From NCBI RefSeq assembly GCF_001894785.1, contig NZ_BCWW01000010.1:124001-188000 (forward strand): a stretch of 64,000 bases of DNA. Reading direction: 5' to 3'. The translations under genes were made by a program, and so were the position numbers. The first letter of the stretch is position 1, and every line of letters begins with the position of its first letter. The stretch is from Rhodococcoides fascians NBRC 12155 = LMG 3623 (GTDB lineage: Bacteria > Actinomycetota > Actinomycetes > Mycobacteriales > Mycobacteriaceae). The notes beneath the pieces were generated by a model. That model saw nothing but the letters and a program-made list of their open reading frames with translations. It searched no databases and had not been told where the DNA came from. Of this stretch, positions 37,870 through 48,900 are shown one piece after another.

Positions 37870-39948
37870 ATGGCCACACCGGATCTCGACAAGACCGACC
37901 CGTCGCACGCCGGGGACTCCACCGGCGATGTGCGGTCGGACGAGGGTGCGGGCAGTGCAGATCCCCGCTCGACAACGACGTCGGTGTTCGTCACTGCCGG
38001 CGTCATCGCCGGTGTCGTCGCTGCCCTGATCGTCATGCTGTCCGCGTCGGACGCGTTGGTCCTGCTCGGTATCCCTGATCCCGGCCCGGCCACCACCTAC
38101 GGACTGCCCGCCCTGCGTGCGATCGGTGAGATCGCAGCGGTCATCGCGGTCGGCTCGTTCCTGCTGGCGGCGTTCCTGGTTCCGCCGCAGAAGAACGGCG
38201 TGCTCGACGTGGACGGCTACCGGGCGGTTCGCACCGGCTCGGTCGCATCCATCGTCTGGGCCGTATGTGCGCTTCTCCTCGTGCCGTTGACGCTGTCCGA
38301 CACCTCCGGCCAGCCGTTCGCCGAGGCCGTGAAGCCGGCGAATCTGTGGATCGCGCTGGATCAGGTGGAGATCGCCAGTGCATGGCGGTGGACGGCCATC
38401 ATGGCCGTCGTGGTCGCCATTGCCTCGCGGACGGTACTGCGGTGGTCCTGGACGCCTGCGCTGCTCGGATTCTCGCTGGCCACCCTGCTGCCCATTGCGC
38501 TCAGTGGTCATTCCTCGGCGGGCGGATCGCACGACATCGCGACCAACTCGCTGATCCTGCACCTCGGTGCCGCGTCGTTGTGGGCGGGCGGGCTGTTCGC
38601 ACTGCTTGCACATGTTCGCAGACGCGGCGCGCACACCGACGTCGCTGCTCGGCGGTTCTCCACGATCGCCGGCGTCTGCTTCGTCGTCATGGGCATCAGT
38701 GGAGTCATCAACGCCCTGGTTCGGGTGTCCCTCGCCGACCTGTTCACCACGACGTACGGCCTGCTGATCGTGGGCAAGATTCTCGCGTTGATCGTGCTCG
38801 GCGGATTCGGCTGGATGCAGCGGCGTCGCGCTCTGCCCGCACTGATCGCCGATCCCACCGCCCGTGGACCGCTGCTCCGGTTCGCCGGGGCCGAGGTGCT
38901 CGTTCTCGCCGCGACGGTCGGTCTGGCCGTCGGCCTCGGGCGAACACCTCCGCCCGCCGAGATCGACCCCAACCTGACGCCGACCGAGGCCGCGCTCGGA
39001 TACGACCTCAGCGGCCCGCCGACGTTCGCCCGTATGGCTTTCGATTGGCGCTTCGACCTGATCTTCGGCACCGCCGCGATCGTGATGGCCGTGGTGTACC
39101 TGATCGGGGTCCGTAGGCTGCGACTGCGCGGCGACGCGTGGCCCGTCGGTCGCACCGTCGCCTGGGTCCTGGGCTGCCTCACACTGCTGATCAGTACGTC
39201 GTCGGGCATCGGACGGTATTCCACGGCAGTGTTCAGCGTGCACATGACCGGACACATGATGCTGTCGATGCTCGCGCCGGTTCTGCTCGCGCTCGGCGGT
39301 GCACTGACATTGGCGTTGCGTGTCCTGCCCGCAGCGGGCAAGGACGGCGTCCCGGGGATGCGCGAGTGGTTGCTGATGGGCCTGCACAGTCGACTGTCGC
39401 AGTTCGTCACCCACCCGCTCGTCGCGGCGCTGATCTTCGTGGGCGGCTTCTACGTGCTCTATCTCGGCGGAATCTTCGGGGCCGTACTGGACAGTCACGG
39501 AGCTCATCTGTTGATGAACCTGCACTTCGTGCTCAGCGGATACCTGTTCTACTGGACGGTCATCGGCGTCGATCCGTCTCCGCGCAAGATTGCTCCGGTG
39601 ACCAAACTCGCCGTGGTGTTCGGCTCACTGCCGTTCCATGCGTTCTTCGGTGTGGCGCTGATGAGCATGAACACCGTCATGGGTGCCTGGTTCTACCGCA
39701 CGCTCGGCCTCGACTGGAACTCCGACCTACTGGGGGACCAGAAGCTCGGTGGCGGCATCGCGTGGGCAACCGGCGAGGTGCCTCTCGTGCTGGTCATGCT
39801 CGCACTGCTGGTCCAGTGGTCCCGCAGCGACGATCGCGACGCCAGGCGCGGCGACAGAGCCGCCGAGCGTGACCACGACGCGGACTTGGCCGCGCACAAC
39901 GCGATGTTCGCCGAGCTGGCCCGTCGTGATCGGGACGGCAGGCAGTAG
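37870..39948 (+). CDS. CopD-CtaG fusion membrane protein
   Basis: 692 aa from ATG 37870. After a polar N-terminus (about 35 residues), eight or nine TM helices form a CopD-type copper-resistance domain to residue 370, including ALSGHSSAGGSHDIATNSLILHLGAASLWAGGLFAL. The C-terminal half is a CtaG_caa3 domain with seven helices and the histidine-rich SVHMTGHMMLSMLAPVLL, NLHFVLSGYLFYW and SLPFHAFFG. It probably handles copper in or across the membrane and feeds cytochrome oxidase assembly. The M. tuberculosis counterpart by fusion order is Rv0102, recalled from memory. Confidence 0.88.
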   Translation: MATPDLDKTDPSHAGDSTGDVRSDEGAGSADPRSTTTSVFVTAGVIAGVVAALIVMLSASDALVLLGIPDPGPATTYGLPALRAIGEIAAVIAVGSFLLAAFLVPPQKNGVLDVDGYRAVRTGSVASIVWAVCALLLVPLTLSDTSGQPFAEAVKPANLWIALDQVEIASAWRWTAIMAVVVAIASRTVLRWSWTPALLGFSLATLLPIALSGHSSAGGSHDIATNSLILHLGAASLWAGGLFALLAHVRRRGAHTDVAARRFSTIAGVCFVVMGISGVINALVRVSLADLFTTTYGLLIVGKILALIVLGGFGWMQRRRALPALIADPTARGPLLRFAGAEVLVLAATVGLAVGLGRTPPPAEIDPNLTPTEAALGYDLSGPPTFARMAFDWRFDLIFGTAAIVMAVVYLIGVRRLRLRGDAWPVGRTVAWVLGCLTLLISTSSGIGRYSTAVFSVHMTGHMMLSMLAPVLLALGGALTLALRVLPAAGKDGVPGMREWLLMGLHSRLSQFVTHPLVAALIFVGGFYVLYLGGIFGAVLDSHGAHLLMNLHFVLSGYLFYWTVIGVDPSPRKIAPVTKLAVVFGSLPFHAFFGVALMSMNTVMGAWFYRTLGLDWNSDLLGDQKLGGGIAWATGEVPLVLVMLALLVQWSRSDDRDARRGDRAAERDHDADLAAHNAMFAELARRDRDGRQ

Positions 39949-39955
39949 CTTCTCG

Positions 39956-40381
39956 TCAGTCGCTGTCGGCGATCTTGTGCAGAAGACGGTCGAGTTCGGT
40001 GCGTTCGGCCGGCTCGAGGCCGTCGAACATGTCCGCGGACACCTGACGTCGTGCCTCGTCGACGCGGTCGAGCAGGGCGCGGCCGGCGTCGGTCAGCTCG
40101 ACCAGAACAGCGCGTCGATCACTCGGGTCCGGCGCTCGCGTCACCAGTTCTGCCGCTTCGAGTGAGTCGACGATGTCGGTGGCCGATCGCGCGACGATGC
40201 GGAGGTGCTCGGCCAGATCACGCAATCGGACCGATTCTCGTTCGCGGGCCAAGACGTGCATGGCCCTGCTCTGCGACGGGTTGAGTCCGAACGGTTCCAG
40301 CGCAGTCATGTGGCTTCGCCGAATTCTTCGGGCAACGGCCATGAACGAATCGCTCAGGTTGGGCGAGTGTCCGGTGTCCAT
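39956..40381 (-). CDS. MarR-family transcriptional regulator
   Basis: 141 aa from ATG 40381. The winged helix has RLRDLAEHLRIVARSATDIVDSLEAAELVTRAPDPSDRRAVLVELTDAGRALLDRV; the DRRA-x-x-V-x-LT wing is the MarR hallmark. The start is preceded at 7 nt by a TATGAT hexamer and no ribosome site. It is divergent from an ABC exporter, with a perfect palindrome between the two, so it most likely represses the exporter and itself until a ligand binds. Confidence 0.9.
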   Translation of the reverse strand: MDTGHSPNLSDSFMAVARRIRRSHMTALEPFGLNPSQSRAMHVLARERESVRLRDLAEHLRIVARSATDIVDSLEAAELVTRAPDPSDRRAVLVELTDAGRALLDRVDEARRQVSADMFDGLEPAERTELDRLLHKIADSD

Positions 40382-40388
40382 ACGACGG

Positions 40389-40394
40389 ATCATA
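40389..40394 (-). promoter_or_regulatory. -10 hexamer TATGAT of the marR gene (leaderless)
   Basis: Seven nt before ATG 40381; this spacing settles the start among several in-frame ATGs. Confidence 0.6.
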
Positions 40395-40410
40395 GCGAGG
40401 CTTGCTCGCA

Positions 40411-40425
40411 ACCTCATAGTGAGGT
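40411..40425. promoter_or_regulatory. Palindromic operator candidate for the MarR regulator
   Basis: ACCTCA-TAG-TGAGGT is a perfect 6-bp inverted repeat around 3 nt. It lies in the -35 region of the marR promoter and about 40 bp upstream of the ABC exporter start. Confidence 0.55.
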
Positions 40426-40463
40426 AACCTCTGCATATTACTTCAGCTACCACGGAGGTCTAC

Positions 40464-42260
40464 TTGGAAAGCAGTCCCGAACGCGTACCACTCGCTTCCG
40501 ATCCAGCGCCCGTCCGACGAGTCCTGGCTCTGTTCACGCCCTACCGGCGCAAGATCGCTGTCGTCAGCGCGATCATCGTGGCCAGCGCCATCATTGCGCT
40601 CGCCTCTCCTCTACTTCTTCGCGAACTCCTCGATCATGCAATTCCCGACCGCGACGTCACGCTCGTCAGCCTCATCGCGGTCGGCATGATCGCTGTTGCA
40701 GTCGCCACCAACACTCTCGGCGTGGTGCAGACCTGGATGTCCAACGGCGTCGGTCAGCAACTCATGCACGATCTGCGCGTGCAGGTCTATTCGCACCTGC
40801 AGAGACAGTCCCTCGGATTCTTCGCGCGAACGCGCACCGGTGAGGTGCAATCGCGTATCGCGAACGACATCGGCGGCATGCAATCCGTCGTCACCAACAC
40901 CGCGACGTCCATCGCGCAGAACGCCACGACGGTCGCTGCGACCGTGGTCGCGCTCTTCCTGCTCGATTGGAAGCTCGCCACGTTCTCGCTGATCATCCTG
41001 CCGATCTTCGTGCGAGTCGCTCGACGTATCGGCGACGAGCGTCGCAGGATCTCGACCAAGCGGCAGAAATTGCTCAGCGATCTGTCCGTCCAGATCGAGG
41101 AATCACTGTCCGTCAGTGGAATTCTTCTGGGCAAGACCACCGGTTCCGCCCAGGCGTTGACCGACAAATTCGCCGACCGATCGCACGAGGTGGCCGGTGT
41201 CGAACTGGCCGCGATGATGGCGGGCAAGTGGCGGATGGCGACAATTCAGATCAGCTTCGCCGTGATGCCCGCTCTGGTGTACTGGTTCGCCGGCATCACC
41301 ATCGGTCAGGGGAGCGCATTGACGATCGGCACCCTGGTCGCGTTCACCGCATTGCAGACCCAATTGTTCCGGCCCACCATGCAATTGCTCAACACCGGCG
41401 TCGAAGTACAGGCATCCTTGGCGTTGTTCGGCAGAGTCTTCGAGTATCTCGACCTGCCCATCGATGTCGCCGAACCCGAGCACCCGGTCACACTCTCGCG
41501 AGAGAGCGTGCGCGGCGATGTCGCTTTCCGCGGCGTCGACTTCACCTATGCCGCCGCGACTGTCCCGACGTTGTGCAACATCGATCTCGACGTACCGGCC
41601 GGGAGCACGCTCGCGCTCGTCGGCGCAACCGGATCGGGCAAGACCACGCTGGGATACCTCGTTGCCCGCCTGCATGATCCGACAGCCGGCTCGGTGACCA
41701 TCGACGGTGTCGACTTGCGGCACCTGGCGTCGGAGAACATTGCCGACCTGGTGGGCGTCGTCTCTCAGGAGACCTACCTGTTCCACGCCACCATCAGGGA
41801 GAACCTGCGGTTCGCCAAACCCGACGCCACCGACGACGAGATCGTGGCTGCCGCTCGGACGGCCCAGATCCACGACTTCATCGACGGCCTCGACGACGGT
41901 TACGACACGATGGTCGGCGAGCGCGGCTACCGATTCTCCGGTGGTGAGAAGCAGCGCATCGCAATCGCCCGGACTGTCCTGCGCAACCCGCCGATTCTGG
42001 TGCTCGACGAGGCGACGAGCGCCCTGGACAATCGCACCGAACGTGCAGTGCAGACAGCGCTCGACGGTTTGATGCACGGCCGTACCACCATTCTGATCGC
42101 CCATCGCCTGTCCACCGTGCGAGCAGCAGACGCCATCGCGGTACTCGATCACGGCATCGTGCGCGAGGTCGGAAGCCACGAGGCGCTGCTCGCCGAAGAC
42201 GGTATGTACGCCCAATTGGTCCGTGCCGCAGACGATGTCGTGGACAGCGTTGCTGCATGA
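40464..42260 (+). CDS. ABC exporter, fused membrane and ATPase domains
   Basis: 598 aa from TTG 40464, supported by GGAGG 5 nt upstream. Six TM helices fall in residues 20-310. The nucleotide-binding domain has Walker A GATGSGKTT, Q-loop VSQETYLF, signature FSGGEKQR, Walker B ILVLDEATSALD and the H-loop in IAHRLSTV. It should work as a homodimer exporting a lipid, drug or peptide. The divergent MarR regulator suggests a drug-efflux role. The stop codon lies inside the first unit of a tandem repeat. Confidence 0.9.
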   Translation: MESSPERVPLASDPAPVRRVLALFTPYRRKIAVVSAIIVASAIIALASPLLLRELLDHAIPDRDVTLVSLIAVGMIAVAVATNTLGVVQTWMSNGVGQQLMHDLRVQVYSHLQRQSLGFFARTRTGEVQSRIANDIGGMQSVVTNTATSIAQNATTVAATVVALFLLDWKLATFSLIILPIFVRVARRIGDERRRISTKRQKLLSDLSVQIEESLSVSGILLGKTTGSAQALTDKFADRSHEVAGVELAAMMAGKWRMATIQISFAVMPALVYWFAGITIGQGSALTIGTLVAFTALQTQLFRPTMQLLNTGVEVQASLALFGRVFEYLDLPIDVAEPEHPVTLSRESVRGDVAFRGVDFTYAAATVPTLCNIDLDVPAGSTLALVGATGSGKTTLGYLVARLHDPTAGSVTIDGVDLRHLASENIADLVGVVSQETYLFHATIRENLRFAKPDATDDEIVAAARTAQIHDFIDGLDDGYDTMVGERGYRFSGGEKQRIAIARTVLRNPPILVLDEATSALDNRTERAVQTALDGLMHGRTTILIAHRLSTVRAADAIAVLDHGIVREVGSHEALLAEDGMYAQLVRAADDVVDSVAA

Positions 42261-42313
42261 TCAGGGTTGCTGCATGAGCAGGGTTGTTGCATGAGCTGGG
42301 CTGCCGCGTGATG
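42249..42313. repeat. 17-bp tandem repeat spanning the ABC exporter stop codon
   Basis: Three full units of a 17-mer (GTTGCTGCATGATCAGG type, 42249-42265, 42266-42282, 42283-42299) and a degenerate fourth from 42300. Units 1 and 2 differ at one base. The TGA stop of the exporter lies in unit 1, and the next gene starts in the degenerate unit. Confidence 0.85.
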
Positions 42314-42967
42314 GAGCTTCGAACGATCGCCGGCCGGGTTGTGTGCGAGACCGAGGTCAAGAGATCGCGGTTCGTCACCGTGGTGGACAGGGCGAGCACC
42401 GAGGCCGACGCTCGCGCGGTCATCGCAGCGGCGCGGAAAGCGGATCCGACTGCCGGACATCACTGTTCGGCATTCATCGTCGAATCCTCGGCTGCAGGCA
42501 TCGTTGTCGTCCACGAAGACTTGACCCACCGCATCGAGCGATCCAACGACGACGGCGAACCCAGCGGCACGGCAGGAACGCCGATGCTCGAGGTGTTGCG
42601 CGGTCATGGGCTGACCAACGTGGTCGCGGTGGTCGGCAGATATTTCGGTGGCACCAAGCTCGGTACCGGCGGATTGGCCCGCGCCTACGGCGGTGCGGTC
42701 ACCGAGGCACTTGCCCGGGCTCGGTTTCTCACCCGAGAGCGACGCGACGTGCTGACCCTCGAACTCGACCATGCCGAGGTGGGACGGGTCGAATCGGAGC
42801 TACGCGGACACGGGGCCTTGGTGCTCGATACCGCCTACGACACTCGAGCCGTGCTCACCGTCGCCGTCGCAGACGCCGATTCGACTGCAGCGCTGGTGGC
42901 GTCGCTCACCGCCGGACGGGTGGTGCCGGCTCTCGGTGGGCATGTCTACGTAGAGACAGCCGAGTAG
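42311..42967 (+). CDS. IMPACT/YigZ-family protein
   Basis: 218 aa from ATG 42311. The UPF0029 domain has SRFVTVVDRASTEADARAVIAAARKADPTAGHHCSAF and the family signature DGEPSGTAGTPMLEVLRGHGLTNV, then RYFGGTKLGTGGLARAYGGA. A DUF1949-type C-terminal ferredoxin-like domain follows. Family members associate with translation control in eukaryotes; the bacterial function is unclear. It is on the same strand as the exporter, separated only by the tandem repeat, and may share its transcript. No good ribosome site is seen. Confidence 0.88.
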   Translation: MELRTIAGRVVCETEVKRSRFVTVVDRASTEADARAVIAAARKADPTAGHHCSAFIVESSAAGIVVVHEDLTHRIERSNDDGEPSGTAGTPMLEVLRGHGLTNVVAVVGRYFGGTKLGTGGLARAYGGAVTEALARARFLTRERRDVLTLELDHAEVGRVESELRGHGALVLDTAYDTRAVLTVAVADADSTAALVASLTAGRVVPALGGHVYVETAE

Positions 42968-43015
42968 CACACCGGTCCGACACGAGTGGCGTCATGACCA
43001 GCCGATCCTGGACGT

Positions 43016-43043
43016 TCATCCACAGGCTCAGCGGTTGTCCACA
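43016..43043 (+). other. Pair of DnaA-box-like 9-mers
   Basis: TCATCCACA (43016-43024) and TTGTCCACA (43035-43043) in the same orientation, 19 bp apart. The second equals the actinobacterial DnaA-box consensus. They lie about 90 bp upstream of a single-stranded DNA-binding protein gene. With only two boxes this is not an origin. Confidence 0.4.
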
Positions 43044-43132
43044 TTTCGCGAACACGTCCGTCACGGGTGGCTCCGGCGTAGCAGTGTCGATCTCGATCGC
43101 AATCACGCGACATCCATCGAGAGGAAGACACC

Positions 43133-43621
43133 ATGTACGAAGCTCAGTGCGCTGTTGTGGGCACCGTCATCACCAATCCCGTCAAGCGCTCCACGCCCAC
43201 CGGCGACGAGGTCCTCAGCTTTCGGATGGCGAGCAATGCCCGACGGCAGGACCGCAACACCGGTGAATGGACCGACGGCGGCACCCTCTATCTCACGGTC
43301 ACGTGCTGGCGTCGACTCGTGCGCGGCGTCGGCGCATCGTTGATGAAGGGCGATCCGATCATCGCCTACGGACAGCTGCGCACCAACGAATACACCAATC
43401 GCGACGGCGTCGAACGATCCGACCTCGAGATGCGGGCCAGCGCCGTCGGGCCGGACCTTGCGCGCTGCAACGTGGCAATCCAGCGGACCAGGACGGTCGC
43501 GCCCGAAGTACCTGCAGACGAGGCACTCACCGACGACGATCGGGGTGCCGCCGAACCACCGGAGGACGAGCCGGATCACGACCGAATCGGTGACGACGTC
43601 CGCGAGGCGGTACCCGCCTGA
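43133..43621 (+). CDS. Single-stranded DNA-binding protein, second paralogue
   Basis: 162 aa with AGAGGAAG before the ATG. The N-terminal OB fold has YEAQCAVVGTVITNPVKRSTPTGDEVLSFRMASNARRQD, TLYLTVTCW and GDPIIAYGQLRTNEY, as in SSB. The C-terminal tail is acidic but ends REAVPA and lacks the DDDIPF-type tip that recruits partner proteins in the main Ssb. It is thus likely an SsbB-type paralogue for recombination or stress. It has the same place next to ettA as Rv2478c. Confidence 0.88.
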   Translation: MYEAQCAVVGTVITNPVKRSTPTGDEVLSFRMASNARRQDRNTGEWTDGGTLYLTVTCWRRLVRGVGASLMKGDPIIAYGQLRTNEYTNRDGVERSDLEMRASAVGPDLARCNVAIQRTRTVAPEVPADEALTDDDRGAAEPPEDEPDHDRIGDDVREAVPA

Positions 43622-43631
43622 CGGCCCGCCG

Positions 43632-43685
43632 ACATCCGTCGTCCCCGGTGGATGCAACCCGCGCACGACCGCGGACGACGGATGT
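43632..43685. terminator. Long inverted repeat between ssb and ettA
   Basis: Perfect 13-bp arms (ACATCCGTCGTCC, 43632-43644, and its complement at 43673-43685) enclose 28 nt. No T-run follows. It lies 10 bp after the ssb stop and could end that transcript. Confidence 0.5.
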
Positions 43686-43733
43686 GGGCTCGGCGCGGAC
43701 TCGGTCGATGGTGTTCCGACGCGGCCGCACCGA

Positions 43734-43739
43734 TAAGCT
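43734..43739 (+). promoter_or_regulatory. -10 hexamer TAAGCT of ettA (leaderless)
   Basis: Seven nt before ATG 43747. Confidence 0.55.
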
Positions 43740-43746
43740 GGGCGGC

Positions 43747-45426
<1,680 letters not shown>

Positions 45427-45427
45427 C

Positions 45428-45844
45428 ATGTCGGCACAGACCTTCACCTGCACACTTCAGGTGCGGTGGGGTGATTCCGACCGCCTCGGGCACGTCAACA
45501 ACACCCGGTTCGTCGAGTACCTCCAGGAAGGCCGCGTTCAGTTTCTGAACGCGGTCCTGGGGGGCTCGAAAGGTCGCGGCGCGGTGGTGGTTCGTACGTT
45601 GACCACCAACTTCTTGCACCCGATCCTGGACGACTCCGGCCCGCTGGTGATCGAGCTGTGGATCACTCGTATCGGAACCACCTCGTACGGCGTCCGGCAC
45701 GTCGTCACCGATCGAAACGGAACGGTGTGTGCAGACGCGGAGGCACTGATGGTGGCCTTCGACCTCGACACCTCCTCGTCCAGGCCGCTGCGCGAACACG
45801 AACGAACTGCACTGAGCGAGTATCTCCACAGCGATTCGTCGTGA
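45428..45844 (+). CDS. 4HBT-fold acyl-CoA thioesterase
   Basis: 138 aa with a hotdog fold: VRWGDSDRLGHVNNTRFVEYLQEGR contains the catalytic Asp and the N-terminus of the central helix typical of the YbgC/4-hydroxybenzoyl-CoA group. It probably hydrolyses short or aromatic acyl-CoA. It begins 2 bp after ettA, so it shares that transcript. A second thioesterase of the same family follows gdh; they are not close copies. Confidence 0.85.
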   Translation: MSAQTFTCTLQVRWGDSDRLGHVNNTRFVEYLQEGRVQFLNAVLGGSKGRGAVVVRTLTTNFLHPILDDSGPLVIELWITRIGTTSYGVRHVVTDRNGTVCADAEALMVAFDLDTSSSRPLREHERTALSEYLHSDSS

Positions 45845-45905
45845 CTGCCGGATCGACCTGACGCGCTGGTTCCCGAGATCTCTGCGGTTGCGGGGTCACC
45901 CGCAC

Positions 45906-45911
45906 TAGGGT
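45906..45911 (+). promoter_or_regulatory. -10 hexamer TAGGGT upstream of gdh
   Basis: TAGGGT lies 68 nt before ATG 45980, whose start has GAGGGAG upstream. The transcript would carry a leader of about 60 nt. Confidence 0.35.
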
Positions 45912-45979
45912 CGAGGGGTCATCGACGACCGGCGATCGGCGGGCGTCGGGAAATCCTCACGAGGGAGTACTCGAAAACA

Positions 45980-48900
45980 ATGTCACGCTCGCTTGACCTG
46001 ACCGACGACGACTGGGCCGACGGGCTCGACGACAGGCTTGTGGCCGAGTTGGCGACATTGCGTACGGAGTATTTCGAGCACACCGACGCCACTGCGGTCG
46101 CAGTGTCCGCGCATACCCCCGACATCACCTCTTTTCGGCGGCACGTTCGGCTCGCCGCAGAGCGGCTGCCGGGGACGGCGAATGTGGCGGTCCATCGACC
46201 GAACGAGTCTGCAGCACAGCAGGTAGCGGGAAGCTACCTACAAATCGTCACCGACGATATGCCGTTGCTGGTCGAATCGATCATGTCGCTGCTCTCGCGT
46301 CTCGGCATCGAATACACCGACGTGGTCCATCCCATTCTCTCCGTCGATCGGAACGCAGAAGGAGTGCTCGTCGGGCTGAGCTCGGCCGGCATCGCCGAAT
46401 CCTGGATACACGTCCAGCTGCACCCGTCCACCTCCGACGATGCCGTCGCGCAGTTGGAAGAGGAGACGAGTCGAGTACTCGCCGATGTGCGTCAGGTCGT
46501 CGGCGACACCGACGAGATGCGTCGCGTGCAGGCTGCTGTGGCCGATCGGTTGGACGGTGTCGCCGCGGCGTCCGGCGACCTCGATTCCGAAGCAGCCGTC
46601 GCACACCGGGATGCGGCTGCCTTGCTGCGTTGGCTGGGCGACGGCCATTACACCTTGCTGGGTTACCGCAGATACACGATCGACGGTAGCGACGGCGACC
46701 GAACCGCAACCGGTGTGGAATCGAGCAGCCTGGGTGTGCTGCGCGATGCCGGTCAACATGGAGACGGACCCGAACCGGTCGGTGAGCGCGATCTGGTTGC
46801 TCTGACGCAGGGTCCGAACCCGGCCACGGTTCATCGTGCTGTCTATCCCTATTTCGTCAGTGTGATCGACGCCGACGACTCCGCCGAGCATCGATTCGTC
46901 GGCGTATTCACCGTCACCGCGCTGCACGAGAACGTCCTCGACATTCCGGTGATCGAGCGTCGAGTGCGGTCGGTGATCGCCAAGGCCGGCCATGATCTCG
47001 GGTCCTTCTCCGGCCAGGCCATGCTCGAGGTGCTGCAGTCGATGCCGCGGTCGGAACTGTTCGCGACCTCTGCCTCGTGGCTGTTCGAAACGGCGAGTGC
47101 TGTTCTGGCGCTGGGTCGTCGGCGCAAGGTCAAGCTGTTCGTGCGACCCGATGCGAGTGGGTCCTTCGTCAGTGCTCTGGTGTACCTGCCGCGAGATCGC
47201 TACACCACTCGCGTCCGACTCGCGATCCAGGACCGACTGCTCCGAGAGCTCGGTGGTACCTCGCTCGACTACACCGCACGCGTCACCGAATCGGATCTCG
47301 CGCTGCTGCACGTGACGGTGCGCCGCGCACCGGGCACCGTCTCTCCCCACCTGTCCGCCGACGACATCACCCGGATCGAAGCGGCGCTGACCGAGACCAC
47401 CCGGACGTGGGAGGACTCGTTGGGTGACGCCGTGTCCCTCGACCGAGCCGTCGACCCGGCGCGCATTCAGCGCTACACCGAGGCTTTTCCCGAGGCGTAC
47501 AAGCAGGACTTCAGTCCGGCCAGGGCCGTCACGGACATTGCCCGCCTCGAAGCACTCGGCGACGAAGCGATCGACATGCAGCTCTACCGAAACGAGCGCT
47601 CGGCCGTGGGGAGCTGGCGCTTCTCGCTGTACATCGGCGGTGCGGGCGTATCACTGTCCCAGGTGTTGCCCATTCTGCAGAGTCTCGGTGTGGAGGTCGA
47701 CGACGAGCGGCCGTACCCGGTGGTGCGTCCGGACGGAATGTCCTGCTGGATATACGATTTCGGCCTCTCCGCCTCGCGTGAGATGTTGCGCTCGGCCATC
47801 GACGGGGACCTCGACGCCGAGCTGTCCGAGGCAGGCACGGCCGATCGCGAGAGCCGGGTCCAGCATCGATTCACCGACGCATTCGCGGCCGTGTGGAGCG
47901 GCGCGGCAGAAGCGGATCGTTTCAACGAACTGGTGATGCGTGCAGGTCTGCACTGGCGGCAGGCCGTGGTGTTGCGTGCCTACGCCAAGTACCTGCGGCA
48001 GGCGGGTTTTCCCTACAGTCAGTTCAACATCGAGGGCGTCCTCCTGGCGCATCCGCGTACCGCGCGGCTGCTCGTCGGACTGTTCGAGGCGCAGTTCGAC
48101 CCCGAGACCAGTGCCGAGGCGGACGCGCAGGCCATCGGAACCCAGCTCGGCGAGCTGATCGACGAGGTCGTCAGTCTCGATGCCGACCGCATTCTGCGCA
48201 GCATGTTCGAGCTCATTCGAGCGACGTTGCGCACCAACCACTTCGTGGTGGGATCCGACGGTGCGCATCGCCCGTACCTCTCGCTCAAGTTCGACCCGCA
48301 GTCCATCGCGGAGCTGCCCAAACCGAAGCCCACGTTCGAGATCTTCGTGTACTCCCCGCGCGTCGAGGGGGTGCATCTGAGGTTCGGTGCGGTGGCCCGA
48401 GGTGGGTTGCGCTGGTCCGATCGACGGGAGGACTTCCGGACGGAAATTCTCGGTCTGGCAAAAGCTCAGATGGTCAAGAACGCAGTCATCGTGCCCGTCG
48501 GGGCCAAGGGAGGATTCGTCGTCAAGCGTCCTCCGGTGACCACCGGTGAAGCCGACCGAGATCGACAGGCGTACGCCGAGGAAGGCAAAGCCTGCTACCG
48601 ACTGTTCATCGCCGGGTTGCTCGACATCACCGACAATCTCGACCGCGCCACCGGATCGGTATCGGTACCTACCGGGGTGGTGCGCCGCGATGGAGACGAC
48701 ACCTACCTCGTCGTCGCGGCGGACAAGGGCACCGCGACCTTCTCCGACATGGCCAACGGCATCGCCGCCGAGTACGGATTCTGGCTCGGTGACGCCTTCG
48801 CATCCGGTGGATCTGCCGGATACGACCACAAAGCCATGGGAATCACCGCGAAGGGTGCGTGGGAGAGCGTCAAGCGGCACTTCCGTGAGCTCGGAATCGA

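Noticed and set aside
37492-39525. 677-aa minus-strand frame opposite the CopD-CtaG gene
   Set aside because: It is rich in Arg, Gln and His with no domain pattern and lies over a well-supported membrane protein.
42906-43106. 66-aa minus-strand frame between the IMPACT and ssb genes
   Set aside because: No ribosome site, it overlaps the IMPACT gene end, and the DnaA-box-like sites explain the region better.
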